DNA of 64,000 nt from Bifidobacterium sp. B4142. GTDB taxonomy: Bacteria; Actinomycetota; Actinomycetes; Actinomycetales; Bifidobacteriaceae. Where the stretch lies: contig NZ_JAFNMJ010000004.1 of NCBI RefSeq assembly GCF_026537325.1, positions 95,997 through 159,996 of the forward strand, written 5' to 3'. The notes beneath the pieces are model-generated. The model did not search any database. It saw nothing but the letters and a program-made list of their open reading frames with translations, and had not been told where the DNA came from. How positions within the stretch are numbered: the stretch's first letter is position 1; each line of letters begins with the position of its first letter. The translations under genes and the position numbers were made by a program. Below, piece by piece: positions 45,600 through 54,712 of this stretch.

Positions 45600-48021
45600 G
45601 ATTGAGCTCCTTTCCGGTCCTGCGGTTGGCGGACATGTTTCTGAAGAATCCGGCGATGAATCCGCCCAGCCCCCTCCATAGGTGGCCGTTGGGGATGCGG
45701 ACGATGGCCTCGACCATGGCCGTATCAATCAGCCCGTTGGTCATCTTGGCCATGGCCCTGGGAGGCATGTTGAGAAGGAAGAGGGTGTTTAGGTCGGGGT
45801 TGCCGGTCTTGGCCTCGTGGCGGTTCTCGCTCTTGGCGAGGAAGTTGGCCACGAACCTGGCCATGACGCTTCTTGAGTCCTTCCAGGATGAGAGCGGATC
45901 GTTGACACCGAAGGTGCTGACGGCGCCCTGTCGGACCACCGGGTGGCCGAAGAGCGCTGTCACAGCGGCATCGTCGACCTCCTTGACCCGGCCGGTCAGG
46001 TAAGCGCCCAAGGCAGGGTCTGGACTCTGCGGGTCGACGGTGCCCTGGACGTTCAGATGCTCGCTCAGCTCCATGTTGCGGGCATCGGACCCGATCATGA
46101 TGGTCCAGTCGCCGGACTCGACCTGCCAGGAGTTGCTGGCCGTGTCGAAGTGCCGGAAGGTCGTCTGATCGAAGTCGATACGGACCTGGGTGGACTGGCC
46201 GGCATCCAGGCTGACCTTCTTGAAGCCTTTCAGTTCGCGGACCGGCCTGAGCACGCCACCCTTGGGCGCCTGGACGTAGAGCTGGGGAACAGTGGCCCCC
46301 TGCCTGTCCGAATCATTGGTCAGGGTGAAGGTGACTCCCTTGTCGTCCACGGTTAGATCGGAGTAAGCGAAGTGCGCGTAAGACAGACCGTAGCCGAAGG
46401 GGAAGCGTTCCTCCACGTCGGCGGTCAGGTAGTAGCGGTAGCCGACGAAGGGGCCCTCCCGGTAGATCGACTCGTGCGCAGGGTCGGGGTACCAGTCGGC
46501 GCTGGGGCAGTCGGCATAGGACTTGGGCCAGGTTTCCGCCAGGTGGCCGGAGGGGTCGATCCGGCCGGTCAGGATGTTCAGGGTGGCTGAGGCTCCAGCC
46601 TGCCCGGACAGCCCTATGTAGAGGACGGCATCGCACTGGTCGATCCAGTCGGTGGTGACGGGGGAGCCCGCCACCAGGACGACTACTAGGGGTTTGTCCG
46701 TCGCGCCCAAGGCCTTGATCAGGTCGACCTGGTTGCTGGGAATGTCCATGTGGGAGCGGTCCAGGCCCTCGGATTCGCTGCGTTCATCCAGGCCCACGCA
46801 GGCGACAATCACGTCAGCCTGGCCAGCGGCAGCCACGGCTTGGTCGATCAAAGACTGGTTCTTCTCGCCATGCCGTTCGTAGCCCTGACTGTAAGAGGCC
46901 AGCTCCAGGCCGTCGCCGTTGCCCTGCCTGAGCAGATCCAGCATGCTCTCCTGCTTGGCTACGTTGACCTTTGAGGATCCAGATCCTTGGAACCGTGGAG
47001 TCTCGGCCATATCCCCGACTAGGGCGATCCGGGTGCCGGCGGCCAGGGGCAGGCGTCCCTCCCGATTGACCAAAAGAACGGCGGATCCCTCGGCGATGCT
47101 CCGTGCCACCTGATGGTGATCCCGTATCTGTTCTGCGGTCAGGTTCCCATCAGGATCCATGCCAGAGTGGTAGGTCAGCTTGGCCAGTCGCGCCACCTCT
47201 TCGGCTCGGGCATTCAGATCGGCCTCGTCCAGGCGGCCCTCCTGTACGGCCTTGGCGACCTGTCGCACGGAGTCGTATCCGGCCTGAGGCATCTCAAGGG
47301 AGGAGCCATTTGCTGCTGCGGCGACCGCACTGTTGGAGCCGCCCCAATCCGAGACCACCATGCCGTCGAAGCCCCACTCTTTGCGCAGGATGTCCTTGAG
47401 CAGGTGGGAATTCTCGTTGGCATAGGTGCCGTTAACCATGTTGTATGAGGTCATGATGGCCCAGGGGTGGGCCTGGTGCACGGCGATCTCGAATCCGGTC
47501 AGATAGAGTTCGCGCATGGTGCGCTCGTCCACCACGGAGTCGGATGCCTGGCGGCGTAGCTCCTGGCTGTTCATGGCGAAGTGCTTGGGGGTGGCGGCCA
47601 CGCCCTGGGATTGGATGCCTTCGATCAGGCCGGCAGCCATATGACCGGCCACCTGGGGGTCCTCGGAATAGTATTCAAAGTTTCTGCCGCACAGGGGATT
47701 GCGCTTGATGTTCATACCCGGACCCAGGACCATGTTGACGCCCAGGCTTCTGGCCTCGTTGCCCAGCGCCTGGCCCATGGTCTTGGCCAGCTCCGGGTCC
47801 CATGAGCAGGCCACAGTGCCGGCTGTGGGGAAGCAGGTAGCGGGCTTGGACTTGCCCATGCCTAGATTGTCCCCTGATCCGGTCTGGCGGCGCAGACCGT
47901 GAGGGCCGTCGCTCAGGACCATGCTCGGGATGCCCGCCCTCTTCAGGGCACGGGTCGCCCAGGTGGATTTTCCGGAGAGCAGCGATGCCCGTTCCAGAAC
48001 TGTCAGATCCTTGACTTCCAT
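45592..48021 (-). CDS. GH3 beta-glycosidase, conventional domain order
   Basis: An 809-residue intracellular enzyme (no signal peptide). ATG 48021 follows AAAAGGAA; upstream in-frame codons have no site. The N-terminal TIM-barrel-like domain carries LSDGPHGLRRQ, GRNFEYYSEDP, ATPKHFAMNSQE and VVSDWGG, with nucleophile D225. The alpha/beta sandwich domain starts around RSIAEGSAVLLVNREG. A FnIII-like domain and a ~150-residue C-terminal extension with MPPRAMAKMTNG follow. GH3 enzymes remove beta-glucosyl, xylosyl or arabinosyl ends; the specificity is undetermined. It is translationally coupled to the GtrA-like gene. Confidence 0.9.
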   Translation of the reverse strand: MEVKDLTVLERASLLSGKSTWATRALKRAGIPSMVLSDGPHGLRRQTGSGDNLGMGKSKPATCFPTAGTVACSWDPELAKTMGQALGNEARSLGVNMVLGPGMNIKRNPLCGRNFEYYSEDPQVAGHMAAGLIEGIQSQGVAATPKHFAMNSQELRRQASDSVVDERTMRELYLTGFEIAVHQAHPWAIMTSYNMVNGTYANENSHLLKDILRKEWGFDGMVVSDWGGSNSAVAAAANGSSLEMPQAGYDSVRQVAKAVQEGRLDEADLNARAEEVARLAKLTYHSGMDPDGNLTAEQIRDHHQVARSIAEGSAVLLVNREGRLPLAAGTRIALVGDMAETPRFQGSGSSKVNVAKQESMLDLLRQGNGDGLELASYSQGYERHGEKNQSLIDQAVAAAGQADVIVACVGLDERSESEGLDRSHMDIPSNQVDLIKALGATDKPLVVVLVAGSPVTTDWIDQCDAVLYIGLSGQAGASATLNILTGRIDPSGHLAETWPKSYADCPSADWYPDPAHESIYREGPFVGYRYYLTADVEERFPFGYGLSYAHFAYSDLTVDDKGVTFTLTNDSDRQGATVPQLYVQAPKGGVLRPVRELKGFKKVSLDAGQSTQVRIDFDQTTFRHFDTASNSWQVESGDWTIMIGSDARNMELSEHLNVQGTVDPQSPDPALGAYLTGRVKEVDDAAVTALFGHPVVRQGAVSTFGVNDPLSSWKDSRSVMARFVANFLAKSENRHEAKTGNPDLNTLFLLNMPPRAMAKMTNGLIDTAMVEAIVRIPNGHLWRGLGGFIAGFFRNMSANRRTGKELNHE

Positions 48022-48137
48022 AGTGTTCCTTTTCCGTGACGGGGGCTGATCCTGCGGCGGGAACCCTCGTTGCTTCCACGATTGGCCTCGGATTGGTCGT
48101 TGAATTCCCGGACTGTCGAGGCCTATACGAGTGGGTT

Positions 48138-48147
48138 GCATAACCTG
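48138..48147. promoter_or_regulatory. Shared upstream element of the two GH3 genes, copy 1
   Basis: GCATAACCTG, about 117 bp upstream of the GH3 at 48021, followed by a GTTTT and GGC. The same ten bases with similar neighbours lie at 51457-51466 before the other GH3 gene. A regulatory role is inferred from conservation only. Confidence 0.4.
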
Positions 48148-48189
48148 TCGTTTTCCTGGCATGAATGTTGCCTATATACCAACAGGTGT

Positions 48190-48246
48190 GCTGATCCGTT
48201 CCCCGGCGGACGGTGCATAAGTCCGTACGCCGGGGAACGGATCAGC
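48190..48246. terminator. Long inverted repeat between the two GH3 genes
   Basis: A 19-bp perfect stem: GCTGATCCGTTCCCCGGCG at 48190-48208 and its complement at 48228-48246. An inner CGGAC/GTCCG pair lies in the loop. It is 14 bp beyond the stop of the permuted GH3, so it probably acts as terminator. No T-run is evident, and its ATCCGTTCCC half also occurs in the palindrome at 51495, so an operator role is possible. Confidence 0.65.
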
Positions 48247-48259
48247 TTCAGATGGAGGA

Positions 48260-51247
48260 TCAGGCCGTCGGCCCTTGGTCGGAGCTGTCCTCAGACGGTG
48301 TGGTCTCCATGCTGGCCGGATCCTGGGCGCGGGTCTGCCGGGCGTCATCCGCCAGATCGCTCAGAGTGCCCACATCCACAGCGCTGCGACGTGCCTTGAA
48401 CCTTCTGAAGGCCAGGTACTCCAGAGCCAGGAAGATCAGGGCCAGCACAACCAGTGCCACATAGAGGGCAATTTGCCAGGCAGGGGTCTGCACCTTGGGG
48501 TCGCCATTGGCGTACTTGTATCCATGCACGACCGTATAGAGGATGTTGTGGCTGGCTTGGCGCATGGCCTTGACCGAGGTGGCGCTCTTGTCCTTGACGT
48601 GGTTGGTCACCTCGGTGGTGGCCAGCATGGCGTCGTTCCCGTTGCGGATCAACTGGTCGGCGTTCTGATAACCATAGACGCCGAAGTAGTCGGTCAGGAC
48701 CATGCCGCGGAAGCCCCACTCACCGCGCAGCACATCCTGCATCAGCGGCGCATAGGCGGCCACGTAGGTGGTGCCGACGTAGTTGAATGAGCTCATGGCA
48801 GCCTGGGCGCCACCCTTGACCACAGCAGCCTGGAATGGCTTCAGGTAGATCTCGCGGATGGTCTGCTCGTTGGCCCAGGTAGCCAGCATGTTGGTACGGT
48901 TGGTCTCCTGGTCGTTCATGGCGAAGTGCTTCATGAAGGCGTAGACGCCCTTGGACCGGGCCGCTGCGACCTCGTTGGACCCCATGACCGCATTGATCTC
49001 GGGGTCTTCGGAGAAGTACTCGAAGTTACGTCCGGAGAAGGCACTGCGGTGGATGTTGAAGGCCGGCGCGTACCAGCCGGAGACATCCATGTCATGGGCC
49101 ATGGTGCCGATCATCTCGCCGTAGCGGGTGGCTAGACCGGGGTTCCAGGTGCAGGCTATGGAGGTGGATGAGGGGAAGCCCAGGGAACCAACCTTGGTGA
49201 AGTTGTTGTTCAGGGCAGCGGGGCCATCGGCATCGGTGAGTTCGATCTTGCCGATGCCCTTGACAGCCTGGGTGCCATAGCCACTCATGGCGATCAGGCT
49301 GTCCATGTCCTTGACGCTGAGCTGATCCAGCAGCTTGTCCCACATGGGGTCGTCGTACTTCTTGTCGCGCAGCTGGTAGAGCCTGACATTGTTCTTGGCA
49401 CCTGTCGTGGGCATCTTGTCGCTGTCTTTGTCAAACTTCTTGGGATCATAGTTGTCGTTGTTATAGAAGTGGGCCTTGGCCTCCTCGGGCATCTCGGTGC
49501 TCTTGGGTGCCGCCACAGCATCCGCATAGTTGGCGAAGTGGTTGGCCCGGGACAGATAGGTCACCGTGCCCTTGGCATCGTCGAACCTGTTGGTGGCCGC
49601 GACCTTGTCGACGGAGCGGGGATTGCTCTTGTCATAGGTGACCGTATGGGCAATGTTGACCGTGTCGGATTGGATCGGACGGTGGGAGTCGGAACGAATG
49701 GAGATGCCGTAGTCGCCCTGATCCAGCACGTAGGCCTTGGCATGGTCGGCATCATAGGAGGCCATGTCCTCGTCCTTGAAGCTCACGGGGATGGTCTGGC
49801 TCTTGCCGGGATCCAGGATATTGGTCTTCTTGAAGGAGACCAGGTTGGCGCTGGCCTTCTCTATGCCCCCATTGGTATAGGGGGGATCGAAGTAGGTCTG
49901 GACCGTGTCGCGGCCGGCCTTGGCGCCGGTGTTGGTGACGGTCACATCAAAGGAGATCTTCCCATCAGCATGATGGATCGGTCCCATCTTCTGGCTGAAG
50001 GTGGTGTATGACAGGCCGTATCCGAAGGGGTATTGGACCATCTGGTTGTAGTTGATCAGGCCTTCCTTGGCCGCAGTCTCCCAGAAGCGGTAGCCCACGT
50101 AAATGCCCTCGTTGTAGTCCACGAAGGTAGGCGTACTGGTTTCGGGCTTGCCGGTGAATCCGGTGAAGGTGGCCTTGTGGTCGTCCATATTGGTGTAGGT
50201 GAATGAGCCGAAGTTGTTGTAGGTCGGCGTCTTGGTCAGGTCGCGCACGAAGGTGTCAGAGGTCTTGCCCGAAGGGTTGACCTTGCCTTTCAGGACCTCG
50301 CCCAGGGCGGTGAAACCGGCCTGCCCCGGGGGCGGGCACCAGAGGACGGACTTGATCTGCGGATATTGACCCACGAAGTTCAGGTTGAAGGTGTTGGCGC
50401 CGTTGTAGACCAGGACCACCTTGTCGAAGGAGCTGGTGACCTTGGCGATCATGTCGCTCTCGGGCTTGGACAGCTCCAGGAAGCTCTGGCCCTGCTTGAA
50501 GTCCGGATTGGCCTTGTCATTGTCGTGATAGGTGATGTCCTTGGCCTTCATGTCCTTCGGCAGGTCGGCGCCCTCGCCGCCCACTCGACCGATGACCACC
50601 ACAGCGGTGTCGGAGAACTGCTTGGCGTCATCCATGAGCTTGCTGGTGTACTTGTCTGCCGTGGGCTCGGGCAGGGTCCAGTCCTGGGCGAACATTTCGA
50701 CCTTGGGGCGGTCTGCACGGTACTTGGTATAGAAGTCGCTCAGCTCTTTGTTGGTCTTTAGACCGGCTGAGGAGATGCCGTCAAGCAGGCTGGTTGTAGG
50801 GTTGTCTGCCGACATGGAGCCGGAACCTGTGCCGCCGTAGACGGGGTTGGTCGAGGCCCAGCCGAAGACATTGACCTTGTCGGACTTCAGGGGGAGTGTC
50901 CCATCCGAATTCTGCAGCATGGTGACGGACTCACGCTGGATGTCCTTGGCCAGGTTCCGGGCTGCGGTAACGGTCGCTGGCTGCAGCTCGTGCTTGCTGG
51001 TGGACTTGGTGATCAGGTTGGACAAGGGTCCCAGGAGCATGGTTGCCAGGGCTGCGACGACAGCCACGAAGGCCACCAGCCAGGACTGGGAGTGGATCAT
51101 CTTTCGGTTGGCTACGTTTTTGACTGTGTGCTTGTTCACGGCGATCGTGATCAGCAGGGCCAGTACCAGAAAGACGCCGATGACCACCAGCTGGGGTATC
51201 AGCGACTTGAGTACGGCGACCACATCGCTCAGATTGACACTGAACAT
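48260..51247 (-). CDS. Membrane-anchored GH3 glycosidase with permuted domains
   Basis: A 995-residue protein. Two membrane helices lie at the N-terminus (about 14-35 and 54-78) and one at the C-terminus (IALYVALVVLALIFLALEYLAF). Between them the usual order is reversed. The GH3 C-type sandwich domain begins near residue 105 (ESVTMLQNSDGTLPL). A FnIII-like domain follows around 440-540. The N-type catalytic domain comes last, from about 670, with GRNFEYFSEDPE, MKHFAMNDQE and MVLTDYFG (nucleophile D853). Reversed GH3 enzymes such as Butyrivibrio fibrisolvens BglA are known. The helices suggest the enzyme sits at the membrane with its catalytic part on one face, probably outside. Substrate unknown. 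Confidence 0.88.
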   Translation of the reverse strand: MFSVNLSDVVAVLKSLIPQLVVIGVFLVLALLITIAVNKHTVKNVANRKMIHSQSWLVAFVAVVAALATMLLGPLSNLITKSTSKHELQPATVTAARNLAKDIQRESVTMLQNSDGTLPLKSDKVNVFGWASTNPVYGGTGSGSMSADNPTTSLLDGISSAGLKTNKELSDFYTKYRADRPKVEMFAQDWTLPEPTADKYTSKLMDDAKQFSDTAVVVIGRVGGEGADLPKDMKAKDITYHDNDKANPDFKQGQSFLELSKPESDMIAKVTSSFDKVVLVYNGANTFNLNFVGQYPQIKSVLWCPPPGQAGFTALGEVLKGKVNPSGKTSDTFVRDLTKTPTYNNFGSFTYTNMDDHKATFTGFTGKPETSTPTFVDYNEGIYVGYRFWETAAKEGLINYNQMVQYPFGYGLSYTTFSQKMGPIHHADGKISFDVTVTNTGAKAGRDTVQTYFDPPYTNGGIEKASANLVSFKKTNILDPGKSQTIPVSFKDEDMASYDADHAKAYVLDQGDYGISIRSDSHRPIQSDTVNIAHTVTYDKSNPRSVDKVAATNRFDDAKGTVTYLSRANHFANYADAVAAPKSTEMPEEAKAHFYNNDNYDPKKFDKDSDKMPTTGAKNNVRLYQLRDKKYDDPMWDKLLDQLSVKDMDSLIAMSGYGTQAVKGIGKIELTDADGPAALNNNFTKVGSLGFPSSTSIACTWNPGLATRYGEMIGTMAHDMDVSGWYAPAFNIHRSAFSGRNFEYFSEDPEINAVMGSNEVAAARSKGVYAFMKHFAMNDQETNRTNMLATWANEQTIREIYLKPFQAAVVKGGAQAAMSSFNYVGTTYVAAYAPLMQDVLRGEWGFRGMVLTDYFGVYGYQNADQLIRNGNDAMLATTEVTNHVKDKSATSVKAMRQASHNILYTVVHGYKYANGDPKVQTPAWQIALYVALVVLALIFLALEYLAFRRFKARRSAVDVGTLSDLADDARQTRAQDPASMETTPSEDSSDQGPTA

Positions 51248-51456
51248 GTTCGCTACTTTCCTCTGTTCTCTGCCGAAGCTTCACCCGGTCACGACTATGG
51301 GCCGGTCACGAAGTAGACGGAGCGCTTGAACTGTGATCCGCCTCCTGGGTGGGCGAGCGACCTTCAGCTGCATCGACACGCCTTTATGCCACGATTTCAG
51401 TTAATCATTTATGACGTGTTTCTGTGGCTGTACATGCGCGAACTGTCGAATTTGCC

Positions 51457-51466
51457 GCATAACCTG
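51457..51466. promoter_or_regulatory. Shared upstream element of the two GH3 genes, copy 2
   Basis: GCATAACCTG, about 210 bp upstream of the permuted GH3, again followed by GTTTT and GGC. It matches the element at 48138-48147. Confidence 0.4.
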
Positions 51467-51494
51467 ACTTGTTTTGCGGCGTGTATTTGCAGGT

Positions 51495-51518
51495 GGTATG
51501 GGAACGGATTCCCATACC
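51495..51518. promoter_or_regulatory. Palindrome between lacI and the permuted GH3
   Basis: GGTATGGGAA at 51495-51504 and TTCCCATACC at 51509-51518 form a perfect 10-bp inverted repeat with a 4-bp centre. It lies 8 bp after the lacI stop and about 250 bp before the GH3 start. It could be the lacI terminator or a LacI-type operator; there is no T-run, which favours the operator. Confidence 0.55.
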
Positions 51519-51526
51519 TCGTGTTA

Positions 51527-52567
51527 CTACGATCTAGGAACTCCGGTCGACTCTCGTTCGATCAGGTGGCCTGGCAGCTCCACCAGCTTGTTCCAGTCAT
51601 CGGTCCTGCCCCGCCCTTGATCGATGTCATCAATTTCTGTTTTCAATAGGTCGAAGGCCTTTTCTCCGGCCTTGAAGAAATCCTGATGGATCGTCGTCAG
51701 TGAGGGATTCCAGATCTTGGCAATGGGGTGATCGTCAAAGCCTGCTACTGATACATCTTCGGGCACTCTTCGGCCCACATCGTTGAGGCCTCGGATGATG
51801 CCCATGCCGATCTCGTCATTGCCGGCGAAAATGGCGGTGACCTCAGGTTTTCGTCCCAAGGCTGACCCTATGCGCTTGCCGGACTCAGGATCCCAATCAG
51901 CCTTTATGGGTGCTGGCGCCGGCACCCCGGCATCTTCACAGGCGGATCTCCAACCGGCTAGGCGGCTGTACCCGCCAGCACCGCCGGGAATGCTGACGTG
52001 ATACACGGTTTTATGTCCCAACCCCAACAGATAGGAGGTTACCGCATACCCTCCGTCGCGCTCCTGCATGGAAATTTGAGTGACATCCGATTTCCGGTTG
52101 CCGGCAATGAGGATGATGGGCAGATCCTTGTTCACGTAGGCGAAGGCATCGTCGCTAACCTGATCGTAATCAAGGAGCACGATGCCTGCCGGATTCTGAT
52201 CCAGAATCGATTGGATGCGCTGGCGCGACTGCTCGCCCGCCTCTGGGCTCAGAACTCCGATATTCAGTGTGTATCCAGCCTTTTGCGCTCTTTCCTCAAT
52301 GCCGAAAATGGTCTGCGATTGACCGAACAGAGTGGTATTCGTCGATAGAACAGCGATGGTTTTGGTCCGTTCCTTGACCAAGGCTCTAGCAATGGGGTTG
52401 GGGCGGTAGCGCAGGAGCTTCACTGCCTTGGCGATTCTGTCGCGTTTTTCCTTGCTGACCCGTTCTGGGCTGTTGAGGTACCGGGACACAGTAGGAACCG
52501 AAACCTGGGCCAGGACAGCAACATCTTTGATTGATGCCGGTTTATTGTGATCGACTGTCCTAGCCAT
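51527..52567 (-). CDS. LacI-family transcriptional regulator
   Basis: A 346-residue repressor. The helix-turn-helix SIKDVAVLAQVSVPTVSRYLN and hinge YRPNPIARALVKERTKTIAV are typical. The periplasmic-binding-protein-like sensor domain has AIFAGNDEIGMGIIRGLND and VSVAGFDDHPIAKIWNPSLTTI. ATG 52567 is used because GGGAG stands 5 bp before it. It is in the middle of the carbohydrate locus, downstream of the transporter, and is the natural candidate to bind the GAnAACGTTnT operators before the alpha-galactosidase and the secreted enzyme. The inducer is probably a sugar made by the locus. Confidence 0.9.
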   Translation of the reverse strand: MARTVDHNKPASIKDVAVLAQVSVPTVSRYLNSPERVSKEKRDRIAKAVKLLRYRPNPIARALVKERTKTIAVLSTNTTLFGQSQTIFGIEERAQKAGYTLNIGVLSPEAGEQSRQRIQSILDQNPAGIVLLDYDQVSDDAFAYVNKDLPIILIAGNRKSDVTQISMQERDGGYAVTSYLLGLGHKTVYHVSIPGGAGGYSRLAGWRSACEDAGVPAPAPIKADWDPESGKRIGSALGRKPEVTAIFAGNDEIGMGIIRGLNDVGRRVPEDVSVAGFDDHPIAKIWNPSLTTIHQDFFKAGEKAFDLLKTEIDDIDQGRGRTDDWNKLVELPGHLIERESTGVPRS

Positions 52568-52642
52568 AGCAACTCCCATACCCATATGCCGCCTTATGCC
52601 TGACCATCGGATGGGATTAATACATACCCGCAGAATCAGACT

Positions 52643-52668
52643 GACGGACCGGCATCTGTTCGTCCGTC
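52643..52668. terminator. Inverted repeat after the sugar permease gene
   Basis: GACGGAC at 52643-52649 and GTCCGTC at 52662-52668, between the second permease gene and lacI. It probably separates the transport operon from lacI. On the minus strand there is no T-run after it, so the call is tentative. Confidence 0.4.
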
Positions 52669-52786
52669 CTTTTGGCCGACCTCCACTGCCGAGCAGTTTC
52701 CGGCCACTTCATAGTACATGAGGAGGTCGAACGCAGACGGCGTCATGCTGATGCCTTGCCGCCAGTGTCCGACCTCTTGTTTTGGA

Positions 52787-53674
52787 CTACTTTACTGCTC
52801 CACCAGTGATGCCCGAGATGATCTTACGCTGTGCCAGTGCGAAGATGATCAACAGCGGCAGGCTCATCAGAATGATGTAGGCGAAGATCAGATGCCAGTT
52901 GTTCAAGTACAGACCTGCAGAGGCAACGTTGTAAAGGTTCAGCGGCAGCAGATCCATCTTGCCGGACAGTATGAAGAGCGAGTAGAAGACGTCGTTCCAG
53001 ATGTAGAGGGTGACCAGAATGGTTGCCGTGGCGAGCGTCGGTCCCAGGAGGGGGAGGATGATCGTGAAGAATATCCGCATAGGACTGGCCCCGTCCATGC
53101 GTGCGGCCTCTTCAAGAGAGATCGGTATCGTCCGGATGAATCCAGTGACGAAGAAGATGACCGTAGACAGGTAGATTCCGACGTAGACTCCGATCATTCC
53201 CAGAGCTGTTCCTGATAGGCCGATGATCTTGAGCAGCATCATAACGGTCACCACTGCCGGCGGCAGGACAAGGCCAGAGATGGAAAGGGCATACACCACC
53301 GTCATTGGCTTGGTGGCTCGACGGGCAAGTACCCAGGATGCCATGGAGCCCAGCAAGAGAGCCAGGAAGACCGAGGGCACCGTTACGATCACCGATCCGA
53401 AGAAAGCCTTGATCATTTTGCCATCGGTGATGACAGTCGAGAAGTTCTGCAAAAGCTGCCAATGGCTGGGCAGGCTCATCGTGGGGCGGATCGCCTCGGC
53501 CTGGCTTTTGCCGGCTGTAACAATGAGAAGCCAGAAAGGGACACCCAAGAGTATCAGCATGACCAGAACCACCAGTACTGCATGGACGATGGTGCCGGCT
53601 TTGGATCGCTTGTTCATGGTTGTGTTGCTTTGGGCCTGGGTGGCCGTATCCGGCGTGTAGGTTGCCGATGTCAT
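52787..53674 (-). CDS. Carbohydrate ABC transporter permease (MalG type)
   Basis: A 295-residue CUT1 permease with six membrane helices. The cytoplasmic EAA loop reads EAARMDGASPMRIFFTIILPLL, which couples to the ATPase. The start at ATG 53674 overlaps the stop of the first permease (ATGA) and has GAGAGG upstream. The end TGGAVK is typical of MalG-like proteins (x-GAVKG). No ATPase gene is nearby; actinobacteria commonly use a shared MsiK-type ATPase. Confidence 0.92.
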   Translation of the reverse strand: MTSATYTPDTATQAQSNTTMNKRSKAGTIVHAVLVVLVMLILLGVPFWLLIVTAGKSQAEAIRPTMSLPSHWQLLQNFSTVITDGKMIKAFFGSVIVTVPSVFLALLLGSMASWVLARRATKPMTVVYALSISGLVLPPAVVTVMMLLKIIGLSGTALGMIGVYVGIYLSTVIFFVTGFIRTIPISLEEAARMDGASPMRIFFTIILPLLGPTLATATILVTLYIWNDVFYSLFILSGKMDLLPLNLYNVASAGLYLNNWHLIFAYIILMSLPLLIIFALAQRKIISGITGGAVK

Positions 53675-54627
53675 AGGATCTTTGCCTCTCTTCTCCGCAG
53701 GTAGATGATCAGGGGGATGGCGATGATCATCACCATGACAAACAGAACCAGGCTCATGGTTGTCGACTGCGAGTAGAGTCCCTGACCGAAGGTTCTCCAA
53801 ATAAAGATGTTCAGTATTTCCGTAGATCCGCCAGGTCCTCCTGCTGTAGTCGCTTGGACAATGTCAAAGCCGTTCATGGAGCCCAGGAGTGATGTGGCGA
53901 CATTGAAAGTAAATGCCGGAGCCAGCAGCGGGAACTTGATCTTCCAGAATATCTGGCTTTTGCTGGCGCCATCAATGCTTGCAGCTTCCAGAACGTCCGA
54001 ATCGATGGTCTTGAGTCCGGCCAGGAAGATCAGCATGGACAAGCCCATCCATTTCCATCCGTGGATTGCTGCGACAAGAATGATGGTCCATGTGGTGTTA
54101 CCCAGCCAAGCCAGGTCGATTGTCCGTCCCAGGAAGAAGGAGAGTATCTGATTGAGGGCGCCGTCAGATTTGAGCACTGCCTGCCATATGTAGCCGACCG
54201 CCAGGGCCGACATGATGACTGGAACGAAGAACATGACACGAGCAAACCTGTTGAGGCGGGTGTCTTCTTCGAGAAAGACCGCCAGGATCAACCCGAAGGT
54301 GTTCTGGAATATAGCTACGAGAATGGCGTAGACCAGGGTGATGCGCAGGTCTCGCATCAAGGTGCCCGAGCGGAACAGATCGACGAAATTACGTACCCCG
54401 TTGAAATCAATCGTCTTGCCAAAGGCCGACCAGTTGGTGAAGGCGTAGATGAAATTCATGATCGTCGGAATGAAGAAGAAGATCAGCAGAACCACAAATG
54501 CCGGAATGACGAATTGCAGCGGGTAGTTCTGCTTCATAAGCGTTTTGATGGGATTGACGGGGGTGATCGATCTGTTCCTTCTTCGCCCTCCGTGAGGTGT
54601 GACCCCCTCGGTTGCATGGTTTACCAT
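53671..54627 (-). CDS. Carbohydrate ABC transporter permease (MalF type)
   Basis: A 318-residue CUT1 permease with six membrane helices. The EAA loop is EAASIDGASKSQIFWKIKFPLL. ATG 54627 is chosen because AAGGAAAA stands about 10 bp upstream; the longer frame reaching 54705 would run through one of the two hairpins. It follows the binding-protein gene after 144 bp that contain two stem-loops, and overlaps the second permease by 4 bp. Confidence 0.92.
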   Translation of the reverse strand: MVNHATEGVTPHGGRRRNRSITPVNPIKTLMKQNYPLQFVIPAFVVLLIFFFIPTIMNFIYAFTNWSAFGKTIDFNGVRNFVDLFRSGTLMRDLRITLVYAILVAIFQNTFGLILAVFLEEDTRLNRFARVMFFVPVIMSALAVGYIWQAVLKSDGALNQILSFFLGRTIDLAWLGNTTWTIILVAAIHGWKWMGLSMLIFLAGLKTIDSDVLEAASIDGASKSQIFWKIKFPLLAPAFTFNVATSLLGSMNGFDIVQATTAGGPGGSTEILNIFIWRTFGQGLYSQSTTMSLVLFVMVMIIAIPLIIYLRRREAKIL

Positions 54628-54654
54628 ACTTATCTGCTTTTCCTTCCATGAGAT

Positions 54655-54689
54655 GGGCATCAGGATCAGGAGCGCCGGCCCTGATGCCC
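54655..54689 (-). promoter_or_regulatory. Hairpin before the permease genes
   Basis: GGGCATCAGG at 54655-54664 and CCTGATGCCC at 54680-54689 form a perfect 10-bp stem. It is the second of two stem-loops between the binding-protein gene and the permeases, about 30 bp before the permease start. Confidence 0.6.
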
Positions 54690-54712
54690 ATCCGATGTCG
54701 TGCATGATGACC

